Below, piece by piece: positions 1 to 9,386 of a DNA stretch of 64,000 nucleotides; positions within the stretch are counted from its first letter, which is position 1, and each line of letters begins with the position of its first letter. Position numbers and translations under genes: made by a program. Source of the DNA: Deltaproteobacteria bacterium (lineage in GTDB: Bacteria; Myxococcota; Kuafuiibacteriia; Kuafuiibacteriales; Kuafuiibacteriaceae); NCBI GenBank assembly GCA_016703535.1, contig JADJBV010000001.1, forward strand, positions 5,694,001 through 5,758,000. The letters run 5' to 3'. The notes under the pieces are model-generated. The model did no database searches, was not told where the DNA came from, and saw only the letters and a list, made by a program, of their open reading frames with translations.

Positions 1-459
1 CGGGTTGGCGAACGCGGCTCGGCGGGCTACGTCGGACGTTCGCTCGCCCGCTTTCGACATCGCCTGGTTGCCTCACCGAAGTTCCTCTTGGCTCACCCGC
101 TCCAGGCACCGCTCGATCTCACTCGCGTTCCCTGCGCCTGCTGGCGCAGCCCGGGCGGAAACGTGTGGCAGCTGGGTGATCGCGAGGTGGACCTCGAGCC
201 CGTGTTCGTGACCAACGACTACTTTCATCTCCTGCGCCTGGCCGAGGCCGGCGACGTCGTCACCGAGGTCCCACCTTTCCTCGCCGCCCGAGGCCTGAAG
301 CGGGGACGACTCATTGAGCCCCTGCCGGAGCACCCGCTCCCCATGAGACCCATGCGCGCCCTCGTCGTAGAGAGACGATCGATGTCGCCGCTCGTGCGGC
401 AGTTCCTGGACTACGTCAGCGAAAATGTCGCCCCAGCCTTGGGTCGGGACCCCGGGTAG
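1..459 (+). CDS. LysR-family transcriptional regulator, C-terminal part (cut by window edge)
   Basis: The reading frame is open from base 1 and ends at 457-459, so only the last ~152 residues are visible. They match the effector-binding domain of LysR regulators: the LVASPKFL strand, a W.LG strand, the VFVTNDYFHLLRLAEAG segment (the usual nd...ll.a...G), then VTEVPPFLA, a G.LIEPLP strand, and a closing SPLVRQFLDYV helix typical of the domain's end. The DNA-binding helix-turn-helix lies outside the window, so neither the regulated gene nor the ligand can be told. Internal ATGs exist but starting there would remove the first strand of the domain. Confidence 0.85.
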   Translation, partial: RVGERGSAGYVGRSLARFRHRLVASPKFLLAHPLQAPLDLTRVPCACWRSPGGNVWQLGDREVDLEPVFVTNDYFHLLRLAEAGDVVTEVPPFLAARGLKRGRLIEPLPEHPLPMRPMRALVVERRSMSPLVRQFLDYVSENVAPALGRDPG

Positions 460-485
460 CGGGCCGGAGACCTCGGACCTCGGAC

Positions 486-543
486 CTTGATCTTGGAGCG
501 GAAGGCGCCGGGCTTTCGGTCCAGGCTCATGACCTCAACGCGC
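486..543 (-). pseudogene. 58-bp relic of a DUF4139 (MuiA-like) gene
   Basis: Bases 486-543 align without gaps to 4357-4414 inside the DUF4139 gene, in the same orientation, with 51 of 58 identical. On the minus strand the fragment still reads SLDRKPGAFRSKIK against TLDRKPGVFSSKIK in the intact gene. The similarity stops sharply on both sides. It sits in the 93-bp gap between the LysR gene and the CdiI-like gene. I infer a remnant of a third DUF4139 copy, left by deletion or recombination. Confidence 0.7.
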
Positions 544-552
544 CCCTGCCCC

Positions 553-1083
553 CTACCCGGCCTCCACCTCGGAGAACGCCGCCAAGACCCGCTCCCCCAG
601 CTCGCTGTCCGATAGGTTGTCGTCAAGGAAGATCTCCCGAATGGCGCTCTGTCCTCCTCCTTTTGGCTTTCGATAGGGGGCGACGATTAACTTCCCCGGT
701 TCACTCGATACCCCCACCATCTGAGAGCCGCGCTCAAAGGCCCTCCAACTCCTCGCACCGGTGGCCCGAAAGCTCCGGTACTTCCTGAAATCCGGTACAT
801 CTGTATCCAACCCATCGACCGACTGGGCCATCCCGTTCCGGACCGCTGCGCCGATGGCCACCGGTGTTGGGCCATCGATGCGCACCATCGCATCAAGATA
901 CTTGTAGAGCCCGTCACTTCGACGCCCGAGGGGTACAACAAACGTACCGACCTCAAACCGGAGGACGTGGACCGTCATCCGCATCGGCGGCACGGTCAGC
1001 CCGCTTTGAATCCACTCGTTCATTCGCACCCGCCTAACTTCCTGGCCACATCGGTTCTCCCCCAGAAGCAGAGTGGCGGTCAT
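553..1083 (-). CDS. Hypothetical protein resembling CdiI-type contact-dependent inhibition immunity proteins
   Basis: A 176-residue soluble protein without signal peptide or membrane segment. The C-terminal half (about residues 105-172) has the layout I associate with the CdiI/DUF1436 immunity family: a K.RSF...SWRAFERG helix, a V....GKLIVAPY strand, and a closing FLDDNLSDSELGERVLAA helix. The N-terminal half is not recognised. Its start overlaps the stop of the upstream secreted-protein gene by 4 nt (ATGA), so the two are translationally coupled. No CdiA-type toxin is in view, so it may be an orphan immunity gene. The assignment rests on remembered family patterns only. Confidence 0.5.
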   Translation of the reverse strand: MTATLLLGENRCGQEVRRVRMNEWIQSGLTVPPMRMTVHVLRFEVGTFVVPLGRRSDGLYKYLDAMVRIDGPTPVAIGAAVRNGMAQSVDGLDTDVPDFRKYRSFRATGARSWRAFERGSQMVGVSSEPGKLIVAPYRKPKGGGQSAIREIFLDDNLSDSELGERVLAAFSEVEAG

Positions 1084-1529
1084 CCAGCGTTCGTTGGGCT
1101 GGACGGCTCGGTTGCTTCACCTTCACCGAAGGCGCTCCATTTGATCCGGGGACCGTCCGCTCGAACTCGGATTTTCTGCGTGAAGAACGCAAACCGCACA
1201 ACACTCGACATACAGACGGCGCCTGTTCCTTCACCAGAAACGGTCATCAAGACAGTTAAGCCGTCGTCGGATATCGACTTCACCTCCCACGGACCTTCGC
1301 CGAGGCTTGTCTGGAGGGTCGCCAAGGCGTGGTCGTAGGGTTCGCGAAACTCGATCTCGAGAAACACGAGTGCACCTGGACGCACAGATTCCGCCGCCTC
1401 TGGACAATAAATTACGTTCTCAGAACAAGGTACCGCCGCTTCCGGGAGTGGAGCTGCGGCATCCACCCCCGAGCAAGTGACCACCACCCAAATAGCGGAG
1501 CCAGCTCGTTTCAATCGTCGAAGTCTCAT
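1080..1529 (-). CDS. Small secreted hypothetical protein
   Basis: About 149 residues from an ATG at 1529; the frame is open further upstream but those codons look non-coding and run into the promoter of the divergent beta-helix gene. The N-terminus (MRLRRLKRAGSAIWVVVTCS) has basic residues and a short hydrophobic stretch, like a signal peptide; the Cys at 19 is not in a good lipobox. The rest is beta-rich with a pair of Cys (PCSENVIYC) and an acidic/Ser-rich end. First gene of a two-gene unit with the CdiI-like gene. No family recognised. Confidence 0.5.
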   Translation of the reverse strand: MRLRRLKRAGSAIWVVVTCSGVDAAAPLPEAAVPCSENVIYCPEAAESVRPGALVFLEIEFREPYDHALATLQTSLGEGPWEVKSISDDGLTVLMTVSGEGTGAVCMSSVVRFAFFTQKIRVRADGPRIKWSAFGEGEATEPSSPTNAG

Positions 1530-1738
1530 CTTTCGGTACGTTGCGATGTCCAGGACATTGCGCGCCCGGCGCCAAAACGCAGGTCCTATTGGGGGTCGAC
1601 CGTGAGTCGCCGAGGAACCTGACGCGCCTTGAGGATGCACGCCGATGATCGTAAGTTTGATTCTGCCGCCAAGGAAGCTCGGGCTCCGACGAAGTTGAAG
1701 TTCAAGCCACAGCCACACAGGGCACTCGGAGTACAAGT

Positions 1739-2623
1739 ATGATGAACGGGATTGCCTTGACCTTCTTAATTAGCGCCGTCATTCCGGGGCCACTTCAGGC
1801 GCAGGTGGACGCGACGCCACCCGGGGGCACCTTGCTCCTGCCGCCCGGAGAACATTCGGGGCCCGTCGTGCTCCGCCGGCCAATCCACATCAAGGGGAGC
1901 GGCCTCGAGCACACCAAGTTGGTCGACGACGTTGGCACCCTGATCGTGGTGACGGGCAAAGCGGGCAAGGTCACCCTCGAGGGCCTGTCGATGCGCGGAC
2001 CGGAAAAATTGGCCATGGGGAATGGGGGCACGTTCTTGTACGGAGGCGCACTGCGGATCGAGGCGGGGGCCGAAGTCGCGGCCATCGATGTTCTCTTCAA
2101 AGGGAGCCGCGGCGCGCAGATCGGCGGGGCGATCTCCGTCCGGGGCACCCTGAGGGGGGAACGGGTGCGCATCGAAGGAAACTACGCGCTCTTTGGCGGT
2201 GGAGCCTTGGACGCCTCCGACGATGCGATCGTCGAGCTGGTGGATAGCACCATCGTCGGCAACTCCTCCGAAGGGCCCCCTCAGATCGTATTCAACGGGC
2301 GGACCTTGATCCTGCGACGGGTCGTGATCCGGGACCCGAAGAGCGCGGTCTGGCCGAATGGGCGACAACTTTCGCTCTACGCGAACCCCAAGGGTGGTCC
2401 GCCCCAGGTGTTATTGGACAACGTAACCATTGGAGTGGTGAACACCGGAAGCTCAATTTCGATCACCGAGAACGAAGACGGCACTCCTTCGGTGACGTTG
2501 ATCGACACCGAGTGGCCCCGGGATGCGCAGGCTCCGGAAGGTTGGAAGCCGATCATCGCGGGTCCGAAGGCGACCCCAAAAGAGCCCGGACCTCCGGCCA
2601 GGGCTGAGCCAATGAGACCGTAG
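1739..2623 (+). CDS. Secreted right-handed beta-helix-like protein, copy 1
   Basis: 294 residues with an N-terminal signal peptide ending LQA-Q. The mature part consists of short repeating beta turns with asparagine/glycine/valine spacing (GTLLLPPGEH, I.I.GSG.., GALRIEAGAEV, GGAISVRGTLRG, GALDASDD), as in parallel beta-helix (pectate-lyase-like) proteins, about ten rungs. The C-terminus ends in a Pro-rich tail. ATG at 1739 (a second ATG follows at 1742) with CGGAG 8 nt upstream. It is followed 10 bp later by a nearly identical second copy. No catalytic residues are evident; a cell-surface or secreted role is likely but unspecified. Confidence 0.75.
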   Translation: MMNGIALTFLISAVIPGPLQAQVDATPPGGTLLLPPGEHSGPVVLRRPIHIKGSGLEHTKLVDDVGTLIVVTGKAGKVTLEGLSMRGPEKLAMGNGGTFLYGGALRIEAGAEVAAIDVLFKGSRGAQIGGAISVRGTLRGERVRIEGNYALFGGGALDASDDAIVELVDSTIVGNSSEGPPQIVFNGRTLILRRVVIRDPKSAVWPNGRQLSLYANPKGGPPQVLLDNVTIGVVNTGSSISITENEDGTPSVTLIDTEWPRDAQAPEGWKPIIAGPKATPKEPGPPARAEPMRP

Positions 2624-3247
2624 AGAGGTCCGATGAGTTCGATTGTTCTCGCGCTCTTGATCACGGCATCGCCCACGGGGTCACTTCAGGCACAGGTGGA
2701 CGCGACCCCTCCCGGGGGCACCTTGCTCCTGCCGCCCGGAGAACATTCGGGGCCCGTCGTGCTCCGCCGGCCGATCCACATCAAGGGGAGCGGCCTCGAG
2801 CACACCAAGTTGGTCGACGACGTTGGCACCCTGATCGTGGTGACGGGCAAAGCGGGCAAGGTCACACTCGAGGGCCTGTCGATGCGCGGACCGGAAAAAT
2901 TGGCCATGGGGAATGGGGGCACGTTCTTGTACGGAGGCGCACTGCGGATCGAGGCGGGGGCCGAAGTCGCGGCCATCGATGTTCTCTTCAAAGGGAGCCG
3001 CGGCGCGCAGATCGGCGGGGCGATCTCCGTCCGGGGCACCCTGAGGGGGGAACGGGTGCGCATCGAAGGAAACTATGCGCTCTTTGGTGGTGGAGCCTTG
3101 GACGCCTCCGAGGATGCGATCGTGGAACTGGTGGATAGCACCATCGTCGGCAACTCCTCCGAAGGGCCCCCTCAGATCGCTTTCAGCGGGCGGACCTTGA
3201 TCCTGCGACGGGTCGTGATCCGGGACCCGAAGAGCGCGGTCTGGCCC
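1790..3247 (+). repeat. Tandem direct repeat, two ~565-bp units 891 bp apart
   Basis: Bases ~1790-2356 repeat at ~2681-3247 with a constant offset of 891 bp and no indels. I counted about 15 substitutions, so roughly 97% identity, many at third codon positions. Outside these limits the two beta-helix genes diverge quickly. Confidence 0.85.
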
Positions 3248-3472
3248 TTTGGACGACAACTGTCGGTAAGCACGAGCCCCAGAGGTGGGCCGCCCCAGGT
3301 GCTGTTGGAGGCCGTAACGATCGGGGAGGTGACGACCGGAAGTTCGGTGGAGATCGGGAAAGCTGAAGGTGGCAGCGTGTCGGTGACGTTGATCGATACC
3401 GAATGGCCTAAAAGCGCGAAGGTCCCCGAGGGGTGGGCGCCGATCATCGCGAACCGTTCTGCCGAGCGTTGA
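2633..3472 (+). CDS. Secreted right-handed beta-helix-like protein, copy 2 (tandem paralogue)
   Basis: 279 residues, signal peptide ending LQA-Q, start ATG at 2633 after GAGAGGT. From the mature N-terminus to about residue 185 it is identical to copy 1 at nearly every residue (visible changes: Asp to Glu in GALDASxD, and VFNG to AFSG). The signal peptide core and the last ~85 residues differ strongly, and this copy lacks the Pro-rich tail. Probably co-transcribed with copy 1. The sharp change from near identity to divergence suggests a recent duplication with gene conversion or a recombined tail. Confidence 0.75.
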   Translation: MSSIVLALLITASPTGSLQAQVDATPPGGTLLLPPGEHSGPVVLRRPIHIKGSGLEHTKLVDDVGTLIVVTGKAGKVTLEGLSMRGPEKLAMGNGGTFLYGGALRIEAGAEVAAIDVLFKGSRGAQIGGAISVRGTLRGERVRIEGNYALFGGGALDASEDAIVELVDSTIVGNSSEGPPQIAFSGRTLILRRVVIRDPKSAVWPFGRQLSVSTSPRGGPPQVLLEAVTIGEVTTGSSVEIGKAEGGSVSVTLIDTEWPKSAKVPEGWAPIIANRSAER

Positions 3473-3599
3473 GAGCGCCGAGTTCGAGCCCAAGTTGAGC
3501 CAAGGGCCCCTTCGCGCCCGGGGCCCGCTCCGAACGTGGAGTACCCCCGCACCCGAGCTTCATCACCTCTCCACCAACCGTCCAACGACGGCGTGGCCC

Positions 3600-4055
3600 T
3601 CAGGCCTGGTGACCGCGATCGGAGTCAGGCGCGGTCAACATCAACTCCGTCACGACAGCTTTGGTGTCGAAGCGAAACCGGAAGCGGATCGAACTGGCCA
3701 GGGCTGCTACGGGGAGCGGGAGTGCCTCGACTCGGACCGGCGAGACCGGGGCAGCCACGCGCCGATAGGGGCCACCGCTTGGATCGCAGTCATAGGCGTA
3801 GAGCCCACGCTCGGCGACCAGCCTCCAGGTGTTGATCAAACCTGCGGACACCTCGGGGAACAACTCAGCCTCGGTCGAAGGAGGAAGCAACAGGATGAGT
3901 TGGATCGCTCGGTCGTGGGCGTCGGCGTCCCGGAGAAACTCACTCGGCGAATATCCCGCGCCGGCCGTGCTGAACAACGCGACGCAGCCGCTCGCGTCAC
4001 ACCCCAGCCAGTCGTATTCGAGGCCCTGAACCTCGGCCCTGGATCGCGTGCTCAT
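3600..4055 (-). CDS. Hypothetical protein, 151 residues
   Basis: Start ATG at 4055 with a strong ribosome binding site (GGGAGGAG 4-5 nt upstream), which supports it as a real gene despite the longer open frame on the other strand. No signal peptide or membrane helix. The N-terminus reads EYDWLGCDASGCVALFSTAG, followed by a helical P.EFLRDADAHDRAI segment and a mixed alpha/beta remainder. Proteins that open with a WxxxDxxGxxxxFxTxG strand pair occur among small immunity-like proteins of myxobacteria, but I cannot name the family. Downstream of the DUF4139 pair and possibly co-transcribed (52-bp gap). Confidence 0.6.
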   Translation of the reverse strand: MSTRSRAEVQGLEYDWLGCDASGCVALFSTAGAGYSPSEFLRDADAHDRAIQLILLLPPSTEAELFPEVSAGLINTWRLVAERGLYAYDCDPSGGPYRRVAAPVSPVRVEALPLPVAALASSIRFRFRFDTKAVVTELMLTAPDSDRGHQA

Positions 4056-4107
4056 CGCGCTCCTCCCCTCAGGGCTCTCGGAGCTTCTCAGTGTTCACCC
4101 ATCGCCT

Positions 4108-5682
4108 CTACATCTTCCAGCTTTCGGGGAGCAGGATCACGTAGCTCAGCTCCAGCCGTTTGCTCTGGCCTTTGCTCAACTCCACCACCCAACTGACGAT
4201 GCCCCGCTCGGCATCGACCTTGACGCCTTTGCTGGTCTTGTCGCCCAGCTCGACGGCGATGCGTTCGTCTTTGCTGACCGGGATCTGCTCTCTGACCTCG
4301 ATGCGTTCGGCGTTTTTGGCGCGGTTGGTGACCTTGATGGCCAGCTCCCGCTCCATCTTGATCTTGGAGCTGAAGACGCCGGGCTTTCGGTCCAGGGTCT
4401 TGACGTCGATGCGCTCCACCGCCAACTCCTCGTCGAGGCCCAAAGATAGTTCCATGGGTTCGCCAGCGCCGAGATATTTAGTCGAAGTATCACCCACGTA
4501 AGAGCCGTTGCGGTAGACGTGGACCCGGCCTTCCATCAGCGGATAACTGGCGGGGTTGTTGGCCTTCAACGCTTGATACACGTAGGGGCTCAGCTTGGGG
4601 ATGGTGAGCAAAAAAGACTCGCCGTTGCCGCTGGCCTCGTCGACCGGGACCCAATAGGGGCGGCCGTCGGAGAACACATCGATGGCGGTGGGTAAGGTCA
4701 AGGTGATCGACTTGCCGCCGTCGTCCAGGGTCACGGCTTGGGGACCACCACCGCCGGCGGCGCTGCCGACCTGGAGGCTGCTGCGATCTTCGGTGCCTTG
4801 CACCAACACCTGGCCTTCGCTCGACTTGTAACCGTTGACCATGATGGGCGCCGGTTCGGGCGCCTCGGCCCCCAACTTGGGTTTGGAGGTGGACAAGACG
4901 ATCTTGGCCTTCAGCCAATCTTCACCCGTCGCCTGCTGAATGACCGCACCCACCGTCAGCTCGACCTTGCCCCGGCCGACCTTCGAAGACCCTTCGGTCA
5001 CGAAGCGCAGATCGTACTCCGGGTGCCAGGTGGCGCCCGGGACCACGTACGACAAACGCACCACGGTCCGTCCTTCACCTTGGCAAGCGACCGCGACCTT
5101 GGCCTGGCGGGCCTCCTTGGGTGCCGTGCCGTCGAAGGCCGAAAGCCGTCGATACAGCTGGGCCTCTTCCCGCTCCAACTTGCGCAGCTCCGCCAGAGAT
5201 CCCACCGACTTTAGGCGGGCGTCGGTTTCCGTCGCCTCGAGCAAGACCAGGGCCTTCTTCCAGGCGTCGGGGTTGGGCTTGGGGCTGCGCAGCTCTTCAC
5301 CCAACACCGCGGACAGGAGCTCCGAGTAGTGGTGGCTGTCGTTCACCCGCTCTTGTTCACCGACCAGGGCGTCCCGAACCTCTTGCAACCTAACTTGCAC
5401 TTTATCCAAGGCCTTCTGGAGCTCGGCCCGGCGTACGTCCCGATCGGCCTCGACGGGTCCGACCTCACTCACCACCCCCATCGCCTTGGCCTTACCGCCG
5501 GCCTCGGCCCGCAAGGTCCTCAGATCCAGGGCCACCGGCAGCATGGGGAACTCAACTTCTACCTTGTCGCCGCTGCAGGCGGCCTCCACCGACCGGGTCA
5601 CCTCGGCCCGATCCGAAAACACCACCACCCGCTCGATCGGCGCGGGGTTGGCCACCAACAACGTCAGGATCACTGGGTTCAT
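4108..5682 (-). CDS. DUF4139 domain protein (mucoidy inhibitor MuiA-like)
   Basis: 524 residues. The N-terminal region (about 15-115) matches DUF4140 (IERVVVFSDRAEVTRSVEA, then a LP....L..LR.EA strand), followed by a coiled coil (about 85-180) and the DUF4139 beta-rich domain (about 200-524), including SYVVPGATWHPEYDLR and the typical TGEDWLKAKIVLSTSKPKL. The ending L.LSYVILLPESWKM is typical. The short hydrophobic N-terminus is a weak signal peptide. ATG at 5682 has GAGGTGA upstream. It lies 8 bp behind a paralogue, so the two form an operon; the family has no established biochemical activity. Part of its coding sequence also survives as a relic at 486-543. Confidence 0.85.
   Translation of the reverse strand: MNPVILTLLVANPAPIERVVVFSDRAEVTRSVEAACSGDKVEVEFPMLPVALDLRTLRAEAGGKAKAMGVVSEVGPVEADRDVRRAELQKALDKVQVRLQEVRDALVGEQERVNDSHHYSELLSAVLGEELRSPKPNPDAWKKALVLLEATETDARLKSVGSLAELRKLEREEAQLYRRLSAFDGTAPKEARQAKVAVACQGEGRTVVRLSYVVPGATWHPEYDLRFVTEGSSKVGRGKVELTVGAVIQQATGEDWLKAKIVLSTSKPKLGAEAPEPAPIMVNGYKSSEGQVLVQGTEDRSSLQVGSAAGGGGPQAVTLDDGGKSITLTLPTAIDVFSDGRPYWVPVDEASGNGESFLLTIPKLSPYVYQALKANNPASYPLMEGRVHVYRNGSYVGDTSTKYLGAGEPMELSLGLDEELAVERIDVKTLDRKPGVFSSKIKMERELAIKVTNRAKNAERIEVREQIPVSKDERIAVELGDKTSKGVKVDAERGIVSWVVELSKGQSKRLELSYVILLPESWKM
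5384..5399. repeat. Dispersed palindrome TGCAA-N6-TTGCA
   Basis: Perfect copy, spacer CCTAAC, inside the DUF4139 gene. See the finding on this motif. Confidence 0.6.
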
Positions 5683-5690
5683 CGTTCACC

Positions 5691-7747
5691 TCACTGTTGG
5701 TAGAGCTGCCAGTTGGCCGGCCGAGTGATCTTGTATTCGAGCTCGATGGTGCGGGTCTTGCCAGGTTGAAGCTCCAGCTCCCAGCGCAAGATGCCTTCGT
5801 CGTCGGGGCCCGCCGCTTGTTTGGGCGTGACCTTCAACAGCTCGATCTCCAGATCTTCGTTGTTGGTCTTGGGCAACGGCTCCTTCACGCCCACCTTGAT
5901 CGCCCGCTTCTTGTAGTTGGCGACCTCGATGATCACCCGATAGGTGGTGACGTCGTCTTTTGAAAAGACGCCCTTGGTTTCGGTCTTGGGGATCACCTTG
6001 CGCTTGAGCCGCACGTCTTCGTCGGCGCCGAGGGGCAGGCGGATCTGAGCGCCGGGTCCGGTGGTCTCCATGAAGCCATCCCCGGCGAAGTTGCCAGACA
6101 CGAAGATGGTCAAGGGCCCACGCAGGATCGGTCGCTCCCCTTTGTTGGTGACCGTCGCCTCCAAAAACGCGGTCGAGTCGATGCCGGGCGTCGCGGTGTA
6201 GTAGGCGCTGACCGGGTAGGTCTCTTTGGCCAAGGGCACCCGCACGTTTTCGGCCGTACTTTTGACCGACACTCGGGCCTGACCTTGGTAGACGTAGTCG
6301 AGGCCCCCGGCCAACATCGCCGGCAGATCGGGATCGCCAAACACCAACTTGGTCGGGGCCGGTCGCTCGTACAGGGCCAAGGGCGTCTGCACCGTGCTCG
6401 GCCCCGAGTCGCTGGAGGCGATGCTCACCCCACCGGAAAGGGACTGGGTCTCGTACCGCTCCGACTGGAGGGACGGCGCGGGCTCATACGCAGGCGCATC
6501 CAGCTCCTGAAGGTCCATTACCTTGGGCGCGGGCGAAGGCGCCTGAGGCCGCGCCAGCGGCCCGCCGACGGAAGCCCCCGAAAAGCCAACTGCTCGTTTG
6601 CCGCTCGCCGACCCCACCCCACCTCGGATCGGCACCTCCTGGGGCGCTTCCTTCGACAACCGCGCCGCCTTGTCGGCCACCACGTCCTCGGCCGTGGCCT
6701 GGGCCAGACCTTGGAGTTCGGCCAGCCGCGCCGCCAAACGTTCGGTGCGCAAGGCTCGCTCCAGCTCAGCCCGGCTGGGCATCGGTTGGGGCAGCGGAAA
6801 ATACGGCGGCGCCGGTCGACCCGCCTTGGGCCGCACCTGGGGGATAAACTCTTTGGCTTCTCCCAAGGTCCAGGTCAGCAACTTAGGCAAAGTAATCGAC
6901 TGTCCGGGGATGGCGGTGGATAGTTCCAACTCCACTTCACTCCAGTCTTCACCGGTGGCTTGGGTGACCGCGCCGGCGGTGTCCATCACCACCGCCCCTT
7001 GGTTGGCGTCGAAGCGCAGGTCGTAGGCCGGCTTCCAAAAGGCGCCGGTCGAGAAGTACTCGAGCTCGACCTGACTGCCGCCCCCGGGCACCTCAACGAT
7101 GGCCAACACCTGGATCCGCTGATCGCTGAAGCCGCCGAGATCCAAGCGCTGGATCTGGCGCTGGAGGAGCTCGATCTTCTCGACCTTCTCTTGGCGCTCC
7201 AAGGCAAGGCCCGGAGCCGTTCCCTGGCCTTGCCCCGGGTGTCGAAGAGGAAGTCCATGGCCCGTTTCCAGACGTCGGTCAAAAGCCCCGGACCGGGTCG
7301 ACCTTGCCGATCTTTCTCCGGCACCGGCGCCGCGGGTTGGGCGCCCACCACGATCCCCAGGCCCGCGTTGATCGCCGCGATGCGGCCATCCAACACCGCC
7401 ACCTCATCGCTCAACTTCTCCAGCGACTCGATGAAGCCGTCGACTTGATCCAAGGAGATCCGCTCCCGCTGGACCGGCGCCGACTCCACCCGCAACAACT
7501 TGCCGGGGCGCACCGACACCCGGATGGTGTCGAGCAACACCGATCCCTGGAGATCGGGCAGGCGCAAGGCGTGGGCGCCGGCGCCCAAGTTAAGCTTGGC
7601 GCGCCGACGGATCCGGGCTCGGTCCGAATAGACGGTGACTTGGTCGATCGGCGCGTCGACGACCGTGGCCTGCTCACCGAGCTCCGGCCCAGCCACCACC
7701 GCCGGCGGCGCCGAAAGGAGCGCCGCGAACATGGGGAGAACGAACAT
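5691..7747 (-). pseudogene. DUF4139 domain protein (MuiA-like), interrupted by a one-base frame change
   Basis: The N-terminal part (signal peptide, DUF4140 segment DQVTVYSDRARIRRRAKL, coiled coil) is read from ATG 7747 down to about 7206; the rest (from LERQEKVEKIELLQ through the DUF4139 domain ending LEYKITRPANWQLYQQ) continues in a different frame to 5691. Joining needs one extra base near 7203-7212, where the minus strand reads GCCTTGCCTTGGAG; an added G would give Ala-Leu-Ala-Leu-Glu-Arg-Gln with no break in homology. The predicted whole product is ~685 residues, longer than its neighbour because of an insertion rich in Ala/Pro/Ser. Either a true pseudogene or an assembly error; the reading frames on both sides show no decay. 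Confidence 0.8.
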
Positions 7748-7819
7748 GGTGGGACTCTAGAACGAACCAGACCGAAATGCGGTCCCTGCTCCGTCATCCC
7801 TAAACTGGGGTGCCCGCGC

Positions 7820-9295
<1,476 letters not shown>

Positions 9296-9386
9296 GGACC
9301 CACCTTAACGGAGGGGGCTTACACGGGCCAGGTGTGGGGCCCCACGATTCGCGGAAAAACCGCCCCTTTGCTACGCTCCAGCCTTG
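9296..9386. promoter_or_regulatory. Divergent intergenic region glpK / lipoprotein operon
   Basis: About 90 bp separate the two divergent genes. On the plus strand TTTGCTACGCT (9367-9377) resembles a -10 region and lies only ~10 nt before the ATG at 9387, which has no ribosome binding site, so this mRNA could be nearly leaderless. On the minus strand glpK has a clear AAGGTGG. Confidence 0.4.

Noticed and set aside
3495..4196. A 233-codon frame on the plus strand over the 3600-4055 gene
   Set aside because: The minus-strand gene has a strong ribosome binding site and protein-like composition; the plus-strand frame does not.
7200..7215. Programmed -1 frameshifting in the DUF4139 gene
   Set aside because: No X-XXY-YYZ slippery heptamer or downstream pseudoknot was seen; an indel is simpler.
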